Shown here: piece by piece, positions 26,001 to 34,448 of the stretch | Layout of the letters: the number at the start of each line of letters is the position of its first letter | How positions within the stretch are numbered: the first letter of the stretch is position 1 | Origin: Romanomermis culicivorax | Lineage: Eukaryota > Nematoda > Enoplea > Mermithida > Mermithidae | NCBI GenBank assembly: GCA_963922205.1 | Contig: CAWUHX010000036.1 | Coordinates: 124,001-188,000 of the forward strand | DNA length: 64,000 nucleotides | Reading direction: 5' to 3' | The notes under the pieces: generated by a model | What the model was told of the DNA's origin: nothing | The model's input: the letters and a program-made list of their open reading frames with translations, nothing else | The model's database searches: none | Made by a program: the position numbers and the translations under genes

Positions 26001-29000
26001 CTTATAGCACTTCCTCCCTCAATACATCCATGGTCTCTTTTCAAATGCAAATTTATATAAAACTGATCAATTTTCTCTGCTCTGAACACTTTTCCTTTAA
26101 TTATCCAAAATTTTAACAGTTTCACCCTCAAAATTCATATCCTCGCTTGAAAATCATGATACGGACATCAAAAATTCACATTTAGAATCCACATGAACTT
26201 GTTGAGTCTTTGGATCGCGCTTTTTTACAACAGTATAATGTAAGTTTACATATAATTAGCGATTATTACGAAGATATTGTCGAGCAAACTGGTGAGTGAA
26301 GAGTCTGCTTGATATTATGTTTTGGTAAACAACATTGAATTCTTTACAGAATACTCAGAAGAAATATGGAATGCATTGAGAAATACGATAGAGAATATTT
26401 CGAGAGCGAATCTATGGAGGTGCTTAGTTTGTTGGCGATTGTCCATGACGCCGGCCTTCGAACATTGCGATTTATGCCCCGGAGGTTTCGTATACGAGAG
26501 AATAATGAAAGACAATTCGTGGTATATATTCGACGGCATTCATTACCGAGATGAAATTTTTGGTAAAGATTTTGCCATGCTCATTGTGTCAAAACAGTAT
26601 AAATTATTTTGTCAATATTTTGAAACATTTTCGCCGTTTCCGTCTGCATATATTTTCTAGTATTTCAATTTTCATAGTCTAAATTCTAAATTATGTCATG
26701 TTCGACTTGTTTCGCCGGTAGGAATCTTTCTGTTGAAGGTATATTCATCTACGATGCCTTAAATGATCTATTCCAGTTGGAAAGTTCCGAGATGATCAAA
26801 TGTTTACATTGCAAAAGGAGGTAGGCAACAAATGAATTTTCGAATTCTATGTATTCTCTAGTTGAACTAGAAAATGGAAAATTCGATAACGATGATTTGA
26901 GATCTTAAGCATTCACCCTTCTCGAATGCGGCAATATTATTTATTTCCCAAGAAGATGGTTCAGATGCATCAAATTATTCTGAGTACGCTCTTAGATTTT
27001 CAACAATATCATTGGTTGATTCTTATAACTAGTTTATTAGAAAATGCCCCGATGGGACAGAAAAAAGAAGAATATACTTGATTGGATAGTCGCCAACCTA
27101 GAAAAAAGAATGAACTAGATTTTTGAGAACTTGGGTGTCCTTCAACTGGCATCAACTACAGTAAAATTTTTCTATATGAAAATTATATGCATTATGCAAT
27201 GATGCCGCTGGCTGACTTCACTCAAGTTATAGAAATGGTAAACCAATAACATTCTAACTCCCGACCGATCTAAAACTCTTGCCTCTTACTCTAGCTGAAT
27301 GGAGCTAATCGCAATGCCGAGATTTTTTTCTTCCAGTGCACAAACAATGCTCAGTTCAGGATTAACTAATACTGAGGTTTAAGTTCGAGTTTGAGAAATG
27401 CAGACATTCTTATATTTATTTGCTTTAGAGATAAGAAACTTATGCGAGAATGTTGGTGCAACCCAAACCTGGGGTTAATCTCAAAATTGAGCTCGTTATA
27501 ATCCTGATGACATTGAGATGATACCAAAACTTGAGATCAAACCGGGTTGCCTTTGTGTTCGAGATCATCTTGAGCTTGAGCTTAGATCCCTTTGATGCGA
27601 TTGGGCCTTCATTATAGACGTTGGGCACCATATGCAAATGGGGCGACAAGGTAAAGCATACAAAAATGTCGTTAAAAGCTCCTGATTCAGCTAAGCCTAC
27701 ATTCGGGTTGTGCACCAAATCCGATTCCCGCTTCTCGCTCACTCTACTCGCACTCCCACGACAACAGCACGACTTTTTTGAAAGCAGGTCGGGATGGGTG
27801 AAATTGCTTCCCATGTGCAACTCCGCAAAAAGCGCTCTTTCGACATATTTCAGTTTATATCCAAAACTATGAATGATGCTATTTTGTTCAATAGTTTCAA
27901 CAAACATTCATGATAACTCGATTTTAGTACCTATATTCAGCGAACAGATTTGTTTATAGCTTATAATCAGTAAAACTTACGGAGTGAATTCTATACAATA
28001 TGTTATATAAAATGGCAGGGTTAAATCGATCCTGCACAATCGATTCAGTTCTAAGAAGACTTTGTGCTGCAGCTTTTTTTCTAAAAAAACTGAATGGGTA
28101 TTTTTCCCGAAGTTCAACGCAGTTGGAAGCACAATTGTATGAGGGAGATATTAGGGTTACAAACTAGCCCAAATGTTCCGAAACCGGAAAATAACTTTTT
28201 TTGAATTTTTTGTCTAAAAATTCCAAAAAACCAGAGTCCACTCCCTGTATCCTCCACAAAATTTCCGAGATGCACACGTATGGTTGGAAAGTGTGTTGAT
28301 GCACTCACTGCAGAATATACTTTTTCACAGACATGGAAAATTTTTTTTGAGAAAGGATGAAAATTCAATATCACAAAAGTAAATTTTTTCCAACTTTAAC
28401 CCATGTTCTCAAAAATCTTGTCGATTCTTTTTTCTAGCTTGGCAAGTATCCAAGCAAGTATATTTTCCTTTCTTCTGCCCCATCGGGGCATTTTCTAATA
28501 AACTAGTCCACCTCTTTTCAGTGAATCTCAGCCATGCATGAAAACCTGCATAGAAGCACATTGAATTTTTAAATTTGGTCATCTTCACATCAAAGAAACA
28601 ATATTAAAGCTACGAATTTTCACTTTCGGTAGGAGTAAAAGATGTGTAAAAGACATAATATTTAAAACACGTTGTAAACATAGTTTAAAGTGACCATAAT
28701 CATTGAATTCCCCATGTTCAAGAATCTTTCAATGTCACAGAAATACGTTTGTTTACTCACAGAACAATTTTTTGTGTAAAGTGACTGCGTCCATTGAATT
28801 CTCCAATGCCAGAAACCCCTTCCCCCAAAAATCGCGGAAAGACGTTTGTTTACACTCGGAATATTTTTTGTGTGACCTGACTGCATCCAGCGAGTTCTCC
28901 ATAGCCGAAAACCTTTCCCCTCAAAAAATCTCAGACATACATTTGTTTACACTTGGGATAAAACTTCGTGTAAAGTGATCGCGTCTGATCAATTCTCTGG

Positions 29001-30976
29001 TTAAAAAGCTTTCACCAAATATGCTTATTTACAACCGGGATAATTTTTTTTGTGTTAAGTGACCGCATCCTTTGAATTTCCCGCGGGCGAGAACGCCTTC
29101 CTCCAAAAAATACGAAAGTACGCTTGTTTACACCCGGGATAATTTTTTTGTGTAAAGTGATCGTGTTCATTGAATTCCCCGCGGTCGGAAACTCCTTCCA
29201 CTGAAATATCACAAAAATGCGCTTGTTTACACCCGGGATAATTTTTGTGTAAAGTGACCCGATTTCCGATGATTTTTCGTGAAAATTGCAATTTTCTAAG
29301 ATCAAACACTCCCAAAGATCATGGGAACCCTCTTTCTCACAGGGATCAGCAGTTTTTATGTTCTTCTCTAAAAAATTTTTTTTCAACCCAAATGATGCAT
29401 AATGCAAAATTGTCAAATTCAATAGTTTTTCGAACTATGGTCACTCATATAATTTGACCAAGTCGATATTTTCAAAAAATCCGAAAAAGCATTCGAGAGG
29501 TTACTTAGTAGATGCATGCACCAAAATATTGAACCTGCTGATCGAAAGTCCAATGTGGAACCCAGGTACACAATGCCCAAAAAAGGCCGTTTGTTGCATG
29601 TTTTTGGCGCTCCACCGAGCACCATTTGAATATAGAGCCCCAATTACCTTTCTCACCCCCATGCTTGCACCTACGCCGGATATTATGCAAAAATCCGCAT
29701 CCCTCTACCTGTAACCGTTTTGGCTCTAGGGGGAACCCCAAAAAAACGGAGTTCAAGTATATTATAGGTTGGCGTGTTCGCGCCACCTATGATGAAACGC
29801 CGTAATTTTTCATATTGCAAGAATGATATAAGAATTGTTTCCTAGAATGTTCCAACTCCGTGGACAAATGACTAATTGTTACATTGAATATAAAAATGGC
29901 GATCATACATGGGAACCTTCGTTCAAAAGTACTTGTATTAGAAGCAAAAAGCACGTTTGGAATGGTTGTTCACACGATAACAACCCTATTTTGTAAGTTG
30001 CCAGTTTTCTCTTTTTAATTAACAAGACTCATGTTAAGAAATACCCCCCATTAGTAAACATGTTTTTAAATGCTAGTAAATAATAACGTCTAGGGCAAGT
30101 ACTATTTCATACTTTTACGATTTTCTGCTACTATATGTCACATAGGACTGGAAATTCATAAGCATACTTAACTAACTTGACAATTTTTCGAGTAAAATAT
30201 TCTATCATAAAAGCTTTGTGTAACCGATGTCGTAACTTTTATCTTTTTTCGATTTACAAGCATTTTAAAGAAACTGACTATAAATTTTGGTTATCACGTC
30301 GAAAATAAAATGTTTTTTTATCAGGATAACAATCACATTCGAATATTCGATGAACGAGAATTCGGAAACAGCTGAAATTTGGTGGTTCAAAGACGAAGAT
30401 GTGCCAGATTATCGGGCTCATTTGGAAAGAGAATTGAAAGCATTGAAAGACACTTATAAAATCCGTAAGTTAATTTTGCAGCAATATATAGGCATATTTT
30501 ATTTCAGTAGCTCTTTATTCTTAGATTCATTACTTTGCAATAAAATCAAAGCTTACCTATTGAAATGTATAGAAGATGGACTGATGAATGTTGGATGTCC
30601 AAATGAGCTTTGGAGTTTGACTCAAAGAGAAATGGCACTTGATAATGGTGAAACGATAATTTTTGCTAGCTCAAATGATGAGGTCAGTTATTTGGCAGGT
30701 TGTAAATTTCACGGAAAATTCTGAATTAGTCTCTGAACTTTAAAAATATCCTTAAAATTTCGATTTTCAGGAAATGGTGGAAAAACACTACGGTTTTAAA
30801 ATGATTTACTCCGATAACGAATCGTCAACGTTGTCGTCGGTAATCCGATTCGTTTTCCGATTGAAAACGGTCTTTTTTTATTAATCGTTTTATAGAATGA
30901 TTCTACAGAAAAAACCAGCCCAAGCCGACGTCGAAAGCCCAGGAAAGATACTCGTAAAGAGCTAACAAAAAGCTAG
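6759..30976 (+). CDS. VCPIP1-like OTU-family protein with degenerate catalytic site (13 exons, 707 aa)
   Basis: Exons are 6759-6863, 7071-7420, 7697-8007, 24223-24450, 24506-24639, 26186-26291, 26350-26562, 26739-26820, 29846-29992, 30325-30464, 30525-30682, 30771-30839 and 30896-30976. All introns are GT..AG and every phase matches, giving 708 codons including the stop. An in-frame TAA lies just upstream of the ATG at 6759. The protein follows vertebrate VCPIP1 segment by segment from its N-terminal zinc ribbon to the region after the OTU domain, but it lacks the long C-terminal part with the UBX-like domain (human protein about 1,220 aa). In vertebrates VCPIP1 binds VCP/p97 and p47, deubiquitinates substrates and supports Golgi and ER reassembly. 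Here the residue aligned with the catalytic Cys is Gly194 and the Asp position is Lys191, while the His (His323) is kept. Orthology is inferred from remembered family sequence, not from a search. Confidence 0.85.
8195..9318. mobile_element. 1.1-kb non-autonomous element with about 80-bp imperfect TIRs, carrying family A copy 3
   Basis: The left end, CATGCCCAGGGTTTTTTTTG, then CAAGCCAAGTGGCTTGTTG, matches the reverse complement of the right end (CATGACCATAGTTTTTTTTT then ACAAGCC). The interior 8440-9185 is family A copy 3, which includes a CCGGCGCGAAGCGCCGG palindrome near 9112. It lies in intron 3 of the VCPIP1-like gene. No TSD could be assigned. Confidence 0.6.
9595..12005. mobile_element. 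2.4-kb element with GGTATGACTAAACGGCGG-type TIRs
   Basis: The left end GGTATGACTAAACGGCGG.. is mirrored by the right end CCACCATTTAGTCATACC. Inner TIR matches include AATCCACCTTTTTT and ATGCGGA/CAGA variants over about 150 bp. It contains the mariner-type element at 10236-10984. No ORF of transposase type is visible. It lies in intron 3. Confidence 0.6.
10236..10984. mobile_element. Mariner-type MITE nested in the 2.4-kb element
   Basis: The termini CAGGGTGAGCCAAAAAAAGG and its exact reverse complement are flanked by TA on both sides (10234-10235 and 10985-10986), the Tc1/mariner target duplication. The TIR stays recognisable for about 65 bp. The 749-bp interior has no transposase. Confidence 0.85.
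12161..15330. repeat. Composite repeat L/M, copy 1 (TIR element plus satellite)
   Basis: 12161-13815 is bounded by near-identical inverted repeats of about 200 bp starting ACTAGTTTATTAGAAAATGC. Homology to the second copy (27028-29790) continues through 13815-13990, a satellite array, and an end block whose ATAGGTTGACGC..GCGCCACCTAT (15303-15330) can form a hairpin. The two TIRs of this copy differ at only a few positions, so it is the younger of the two. Confidence 0.7.
13995..14835. repeat. About 85-bp tandem satellite, array 1 (about 10 units)
   Basis: Units read roughly CGTTTGTTTACACCCGGGAT..TGTGTAAAGTGATCGCATTC..GAATTCCCC..GTCGAAAACC..TCCAC..AAATCACGAAAATA. Each unit has GTTTACAC facing GTGTAAAG across about 18 bp, so each can fold into a stem. 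Overlapping minus-strand ORFs at 14179-14745 are translations of the repeat. Confidence 0.85.
15907..16264. mobile_element. MITE family B (hAT-type), copy in the hAT element
   Basis: Ends ..GCATGTAACAGAGCCCTGAGG and ..CAATTACATGTATG. The flanks GTATAACA (15899-15906) and GTATGACA (16265-16272) form an 8-bp TSD with one mismatch. The interior has CATATGGCTAGCCATAGGAT and ATGGCTAGCCATATGG, which are complementary to each other. Confidence 0.8.
16415..17121 (+). pseudogene. hAT-family transposase fragment (ZBED-like), degraded
   Basis: Pieces in different frames fit the second half of a hAT transposase. One is an ALDPKYK motif near 16605. The other is the C-terminal dimerisation block at 16922-17121, with [27 protein letters not shown], and LSFLKYN near its end. 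Stops interrupt the reading (for example at 16693 and 16846-16900), and the BED finger and N-terminal catalytic part are missing. It lies inside the hAT element bounded at 15668 and 17370. Its shape is that of ZBED4/6-related transposases; function is lost. Confidence 0.85.
17450..17945. repeat. Tandem duplication of a ~245-bp block related to family A
   Basis: 17450-17700 and 17700-17945 repeat the same order of motifs (ATGTTCATAC..TTCATGAG, TATGAATTC, ATTTTGACCT..AATGCACC, GTCGAACCCCCAT..TTTTCCCC). The ATTTTGACC..AAATGCACC ending resembles the end of family A. Otherwise 17379-18060 is AT-rich intron sequence. Confidence 0.5.
18066..18990. other. Intron sequence with GGAGCC repeats and possible hAT coding debris
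   Basis: 18066-18185 has AGGAGCCAAAATGGCTCCT and related palindromic text, also seen at 12030-12110. The minus strand at 18840-18905 reads as a Ser/Glu/Asp-rich stretch with no long ORF, which may be the linker after the BED-finger remnant just upstream on that strand. No intact gene is seen. Confidence 0.3.
19000..19137 (-). pseudogene. BED zinc-finger remnant of a hAT transposase
   Basis: Minus-strand reading gives KAKCVLC, a stop, then KIYSHSSDK..., [13 protein letters not shown]. This is the C-x2-C...H-x(4)-H layout of a BED finger, which binds DNA at the N terminus of many hAT transposases. The stop one residue after the second Cys breaks it. It belongs to a different element from the transposase at 16415, being on the opposite strand. 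Confidence 0.6.
19253..19406. mobile_element. 154-bp hAT-type MITE with perfect 8-bp TSD
   Basis: The termini CAGGGCCGTGCGCAGG and CTTGTGCACGGCCCTG are inverted. The flanks TGTTAGAT at 19245-19252 and 19407-19414 are identical. The interior is G-rich then C-rich, so the whole element can fold on itself. Confidence 0.85.
19415..23531. other. Intron 3 sequence without a recognisable gene
   Basis: Apart from the MITE D copy at 21011, this stretch shows only ambiguous coding. A 50-codon plus ORF at 20643-20795 (ATG..TAA) reads [20 protein letters not shown], and an opposing 118-codon minus ORF lies at 20166-20522. Neither shows a family motif I know. 21900-22600 is more GC-rich, with G runs, and may be an old insertion. 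Nothing else could be supported. Confidence 0.3.
21011..21250. mobile_element. MITE family D, copy 2
   Basis: Bounded by CATAGTCTGTTTAGTAGAAAATGC and CATTTCAAAAAGACAGACTATAG, which mirror one another. The interior shares TCAAAAAATTGTGAGGGTTAG..AGTATGCTCACAA with copy 1. Confidence 0.65.
23540..23731. mobile_element. 192-bp MITE with perfect 8-bp TSD
   Basis: GCTGTCAT at 23532-23539 is repeated at 23732-23739. The ends TAGGCCAGTACCCAGG and CTACAGGCCTG are imperfect inverted repeats, with G7 on one side and a C run on the other. The TSD length indicates a hAT-type element. Confidence 0.75.
24223..26820 (+). CDS. VCPIP1-like exons 4-8: rest of OTU domain and Cys-pair region
   Basis: Exon 4 carries the buried strand [10 protein letters not shown] (equivalent to RPIILLDSL), the FLP.L...E.C segment and KRNHLLPL with His323, the OTU catalytic His position. 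Exon 5 ends at 24639 on a GTAAAA donor. Reading past it would give a short tail to a stop at 24711, but splicing at 24639 to 26186 restores family similarity and phase. Exons 7-8 hold Cys pairs C436/C439, C451/C454 and C504/C507, with CPGG as in the human LAPGG segment. Exon 8 uses the acceptor GTTGAAG at 26738. Two MITE B insertions lie in the intron between exons 5 and 6. Confidence 0.85.
24956..25391. mobile_element. MITE family B (hAT-type), copy in intron 5
   Basis: Ends CATACATGTAACAGAGCCC and CAATGACATGTATG. The flanks CACCGGAC (24948-24955) and CACCGGAT (25392-25399) differ at one base. It contains a duplicated short block (GACATTTTTCATCAAAAA). Confidence 0.85.
25623..26032. mobile_element. 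MITE family B (hAT-type), second copy in intron 5
   Basis: Starts CATACATGTAACGGGGCC and ends ACATCCATG. The flanks GTCTCTTT at 25615-25622 and 26033-26040 are identical. It is in the same orientation as the copy 230 bp upstream. Confidence 0.9.
27028..29790. repeat. Composite repeat L/M, copy 2
   Basis: Same order as copy 1 at 12161-15330: ACTAGTTTATTAG-ended element (27028-28507), a linker, a satellite, and the ATAGGTTGGCGTGTTCGCGCCACCTAT hairpin end (29763-29790). It is more diverged at its TIRs than copy 1. It fills most of intron 8, ending 55 bp before exon 9. Confidence 0.7.
28690..29270. repeat. About 85-bp tandem satellite, array 2 (about 7 units)
   Basis: Same monomer as the array at 13995-14835, with the GTTTACAC..GTGTAAAG pair and GAATTCCCCGCGGTCG text. 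Minus-strand ORFs across it are artefacts. Confidence 0.85.
29846..30976 (+). CDS. VCPIP1-like exons 9-13: C-terminal region
   Basis: Exon 9 contains VRGDG..-like text ([12 protein letters not shown]) and KKHVWNG, matching KHFWDG of VCPIP1. Exon 10 gives ITITFEY...IWWFKDED, matching ITLEW...VYWFQYESD. Exon 11 follows a 60-bp intron (30465-30524) that is a multiple of three and free of stops, so a retained-intron form 20 residues longer is possible. Exons 12-13 encode an acidic/serine stretch and a basic [12 protein letters not shown] tail ending at TAG 30974-30976. The long C-terminal half of the vertebrate protein has no counterpart before the poly(A) signal. Confidence 0.85.
30053..30283. 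mobile_element. MITE family D, copy 3 (diverged)
   Basis: Shares CATAGGACTGGAAATTCATA, CAATTTTTCGAGTAAAAT and the end CATTTTAAAGAAACTGACTATA with the copy at 55929. It lies between exons 9 and 10, ending about 40 bp before the exon 10 acceptor. Confidence 0.55.
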
Positions 30977-31021
30977 TTAATTGCATTAAAACATGTATAC
31001 TGATGTTATATTTTTGAGCAT

Positions 31022-31027
31022 AATAAA
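31022..31027 (+). terminator. Poly(A) signal AATAAA of the VCPIP1-like gene
   Basis: AATAAA lies 46 bp after the stop codon, a typical distance for a compact invertebrate 3' UTR. Confidence 0.6.
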
Positions 31028-31099
31028 TGGAAAATCGGCCCAGTTTTCTTTTGTCCGTATCCCGAGAAACCTTCTCTTCTAAAAGCATTTATTTTGAAA

Positions 31100-31690
31100 T
31101 AACAGACGTGAGGAAAATTATGCAGCCGCAGGCTTAAACAAGGTTCAATCAGGACTATCACCAGACTCATCTGTCAAAACATGAGAATTACTCCTCAATC
31201 ACGGAAAATTGGTTGAGTACTGACAGTCCTTCTCAAAAAACCGATGGATGCCAAAATATTCAGACAAATGTATCGGCAGATGATACAATCCCAAGCCAAC
31301 AATTTTCTTTTTCCATGTCGGATCGTTTCCGCGCAAGTGGTTCAATTTTGAAAACTATTCTCGCCCGACCATCTCAGATTTTGACAAATTTAGTGCAGGA
31401 GATGTCATCCAAAACTAACTTCGGCAAAATTTTCCATTCAACTCCCAAAATTGGGGCAGCTAAGCGTTTCTTACGGAACCTCTTTCTTTCGAAGAATCTG
31501 TGCTTACTGGCTGGGGCCATACGGTCACCCTGAAAATCCAGCCTGGGATTCGGATGTTTGCAGCTGTCACGTTTTTGCCAGTTTTGATGGGGGAGCTGAG
31601 GAGGTTTGGGTATCACATCAGATAGTACCGTGTTTTAGACGTCACATTGATGGTGAACCATATCAGATTAATCCTATTACAGTGAGTAAT
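31100..31690 (+). pseudogene. Coding-looking but frame-shifted segment, unidentified
   Basis: All three plus frames carry protein-like stretches in turn (31213-31533, 31451-31699 and an intermediate frame around 31330-31610), with balanced base composition unlike the surrounding AT-rich DNA. Examples are SMSDRFRASGSILKTILARP and YWLGPYGHPENPAWDSDV. This fits one old coding sequence broken by indels. I do not recognise the family. It directly abuts the 31692 direct repeat and may belong to the same element. Confidence 0.3.
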
Positions 31691-31691
31691 A

Positions 31692-32977
31692 GGCTGTGAC
31701 TCCTGATGGATACTGGCATTTTCCCCAGGCTCCCCTGGTTGGCGTCGGGGGCCTAACCTGGCGAATGGTGGCTATAGGGAGACCCATAGCTGGTGCTCTC
31801 TGGTGTTGTCCTGGGGTCTTACTGTAGGGTAATGGACAACGCCGCCAGGCTAGGTACGACAATCCCCGAGTCCTACTCAGTGAGAGTGGGGACAGGGTCA
31901 CCCGTAAAATGACCTAATTTGTGGGACCCGATTATGAACCGGACAGCCCCTTTTTAGCCCGAACCTGAGAGGTGGAGGCCCTACTTATCTGTGGAAGACC
32001 TGGGAAACCGACTTAAGAAGGGTTCCCCAACAAATACCCCACAAACAACAATAATCCCCTGAGAAGACTCACCTAGTCCTGTTTCTCAAGTGATTCGACG
32101 AAATTGGGCGACAAGTCCCTGGATACTTTCGGTCTTCTGGCACTGAAGCGGGGGGATGCGATCCACACGAGTCCTAGCAACGAGTTTCGGCTATCGGGAG
32201 GCGATTCTCCAACGTTTCTCTGCTAACCGGAGCGGTCGGACACCTGGCACTGATGGGCAGCGGGTACTGTAGACGGGTAAGCGGCAGACGCAGTAGAAGA
32301 ATATAAATTTATGCAAATTTATTGGAGAATAAGGCGGCGGATGCACACAGGTGTATAATAAAATATGCAAATTCGAAGGGGCGGCGGACGCGAAGTTACA
32401 ACCGAACGGAAACTTGGTGAACCCAAAAGTGAGCGAAAAATTAAAGAAACATGTCCTTTTAAGGACATGTTTGGCTACAGCTGCAGCTTGGGCAGAGTTT
32501 CTCAGCGTCCAAGCTAACTTCTGCAGCTAGACGCGATGCAGAAGATGCCTATGAGCACATAGACATTTTTTCCGTTCACATGCATTTAGCACTGAGGCCA
32601 ACTGCAGTGCCTATGCTAAGCATATGAACGTCTTTAGCTAAACTTCTTAGCTAGTCGTTTTTGCGTAACAAAAACGACGCTAATTTTTGGTGATAAGAGG
32701 TGCATGGAATGCACCAAAAATAGCCATGTGCTCGTGGAGCACGGCTGGCGGAAGTTTTTAGCTAAAGGGCCTACTGTAGCCCGCGTTCATAAAGAAATAA
32801 AATATAACAAAGCGAAACATAGAAATGCATGAAAAATATAAAAACGAACACAAAATGCATGTGTAAAAATGAAATAAATGAAAACATGAATGAGTAATAA
32901 ACAAATCATGAAGAAAAACAAAATATTGACATGATCGGAATCACGTGACGTTGGGGAAATTGAGCGGCACGTGACAC
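31692..32977. repeat. 1.3-kb direct repeat, copy 1 (possible LTR) with conserved hairpins
   Basis: Colinear with 34449-35776. Shared landmarks are GTCCTGGGGT, CCTGAGAAGACTCAC.TAGTCCT, GATGCCTAT, GCTAA.CATATGAACGTC and GATAAGAGGTGCA. It begins TGTGACT and ends CACGTGACA. Hairpins are at 31871-31892, 32449-32470, 32654-32678 and 32699-32715. GC content is well above the flanks. No ORF. Confidence 0.65.
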
Positions 32978-34448
32978 AGCCTTGAATTGCGATACTTAGA
33001 CGTAGAAATATCCACCTAACTCACTTCATGCCCGAAAATTTTGGTTCTCGTTGTCAAGTTGTCAGCGCGAACTTTTGACATGCAAATAGCAAAAGGGTCC
33101 TAAAATTAATTTTTCCATTGGTTCGAACGAGCACTTTTTATCAAAATAAAAAAAATCAGTGCGAATTCTATTCCCCGAAGTTAGATAAAAATGTCATCCC
33201 CTTCAAACATAAAAACGATTTCGTTTTCACGCATGTGTGCATCTCAGGATTTCATTATCAGAGCTCCTAGTGCTTTCTGCAATTGCCACTTTGTATGACG
33301 AATGCTCTAATTAATATCAAGGCATTGTTATGTATTATCTATAAACAAAAAACTCCTTCCAAGTGGCATGTCACGACCAGCTGTCAGAGGCTGGTAACCC
33401 AATCACCCTACAGGTCACGCCCGATCGCCAGGCAAGGTCCAGCCTTCGGCCACCTGTAAGGTTTTTGGCATGGGGTTTATAGTACATACATTACAAGTTA
33501 CTGTAGCAGGACGGGCGCGATCGAACGTTTATTTACTGCAAGGCTGTTTGAAACGATAAACTTATTCTGTAGGTAGATGACAGAATCGTAGAACTGAAAA
33601 TGATCGGGGGTTTGTAATAGGGATTCGGACTTCGATTGTTTTAGTGCAGTTGACTCGAGGCAGTATTCGATAAAGGATGAGCACGAATGATTCCAAGTTG
33701 TATATTGGTTAGAATGGGCGTTTCTATATTTCCAATGAACCCAAAAGACGATTGGAATGATTTGGGGTTTCTGATTTATTGAGGACGGAAATATGTCAAA
33801 CATACAAAATAGTTTTGTATACGAAATATAAGAAGACGCTTGAATACGCAAACTAATAATGACCTAAAATAAGCGGCAAATATTTGAAAGGGGCAAAAGT
33901 ATAGGCGGACAGATGAAATAGGGAAAAGGAATGACAGTGATCGGTCGGGGAAATGAGGAAAGGAAAGAGACTATCATAAAAACTAGTCATGTGAAACAAT
34001 GAAAGCTAGTAAGTTAGGGCGAAGGCGACTCAATAGAATAGTGAAAGAAAGTTGGACGATTATGATTCAGAAAATATAATGATGAAAAAGTAGAATTAAG
34101 AAAGAAGAATGTTTTTATGAAGTTTTAGGCATGAAAATATTTGGCAAGATGGAAAGAAATGATATCAAGAAAAAGTAGAAGTATGATAAAAACAATAGAA
34201 ATAAAGAGAAAATAATGAAAATGGTTGCAAAATAATTGGAGAAATGAAACTTCAAATGAGGTGAGGAGGAGAATCAGTGAAACTACAGTAATGACCACTT
34301 ACATTAATTCCAGGATTCTCACATACCCATGTGCCTACCTACTGTCACATTAAACGAATGGGGGCCATGTCACATTAAGTAGATTAGGTGATCAGTCACA
34401 TTGATGGGTAAACCCATACCATATCCCGTAGAAAATACGGCCATGACG
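32978..34448. other. 1.5-kb spacer between the direct repeats; no recognised gene
   Basis: AT-rich to neutral sequence. A 117-codon minus ORF (33498-33851) shows no motif. GTCACGACCAG...GGTCACGCCCGATCG at 33370-33440 is GC-rich but folds into no known RNA. 33880-34290 is purine-rich. If the repeats are LTRs this would be an internal region without gag or pol. Confidence 0.3.

Noticed and set aside
26366-26554. 62-codon ORF in exon 7 in a second frame
   Set aside because: The overlapping frame gives the VCPIP1-like Cys pairs and matching splice phases; this is a shadow.
27440-27907. 155-codon minus ORF, the longest in its neighbourhood
   Set aside because: It lies in the L/M composite repeat. 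The equivalent part of copy 1 (about 12800-13266) is full of stops, and no protein motif is visible.
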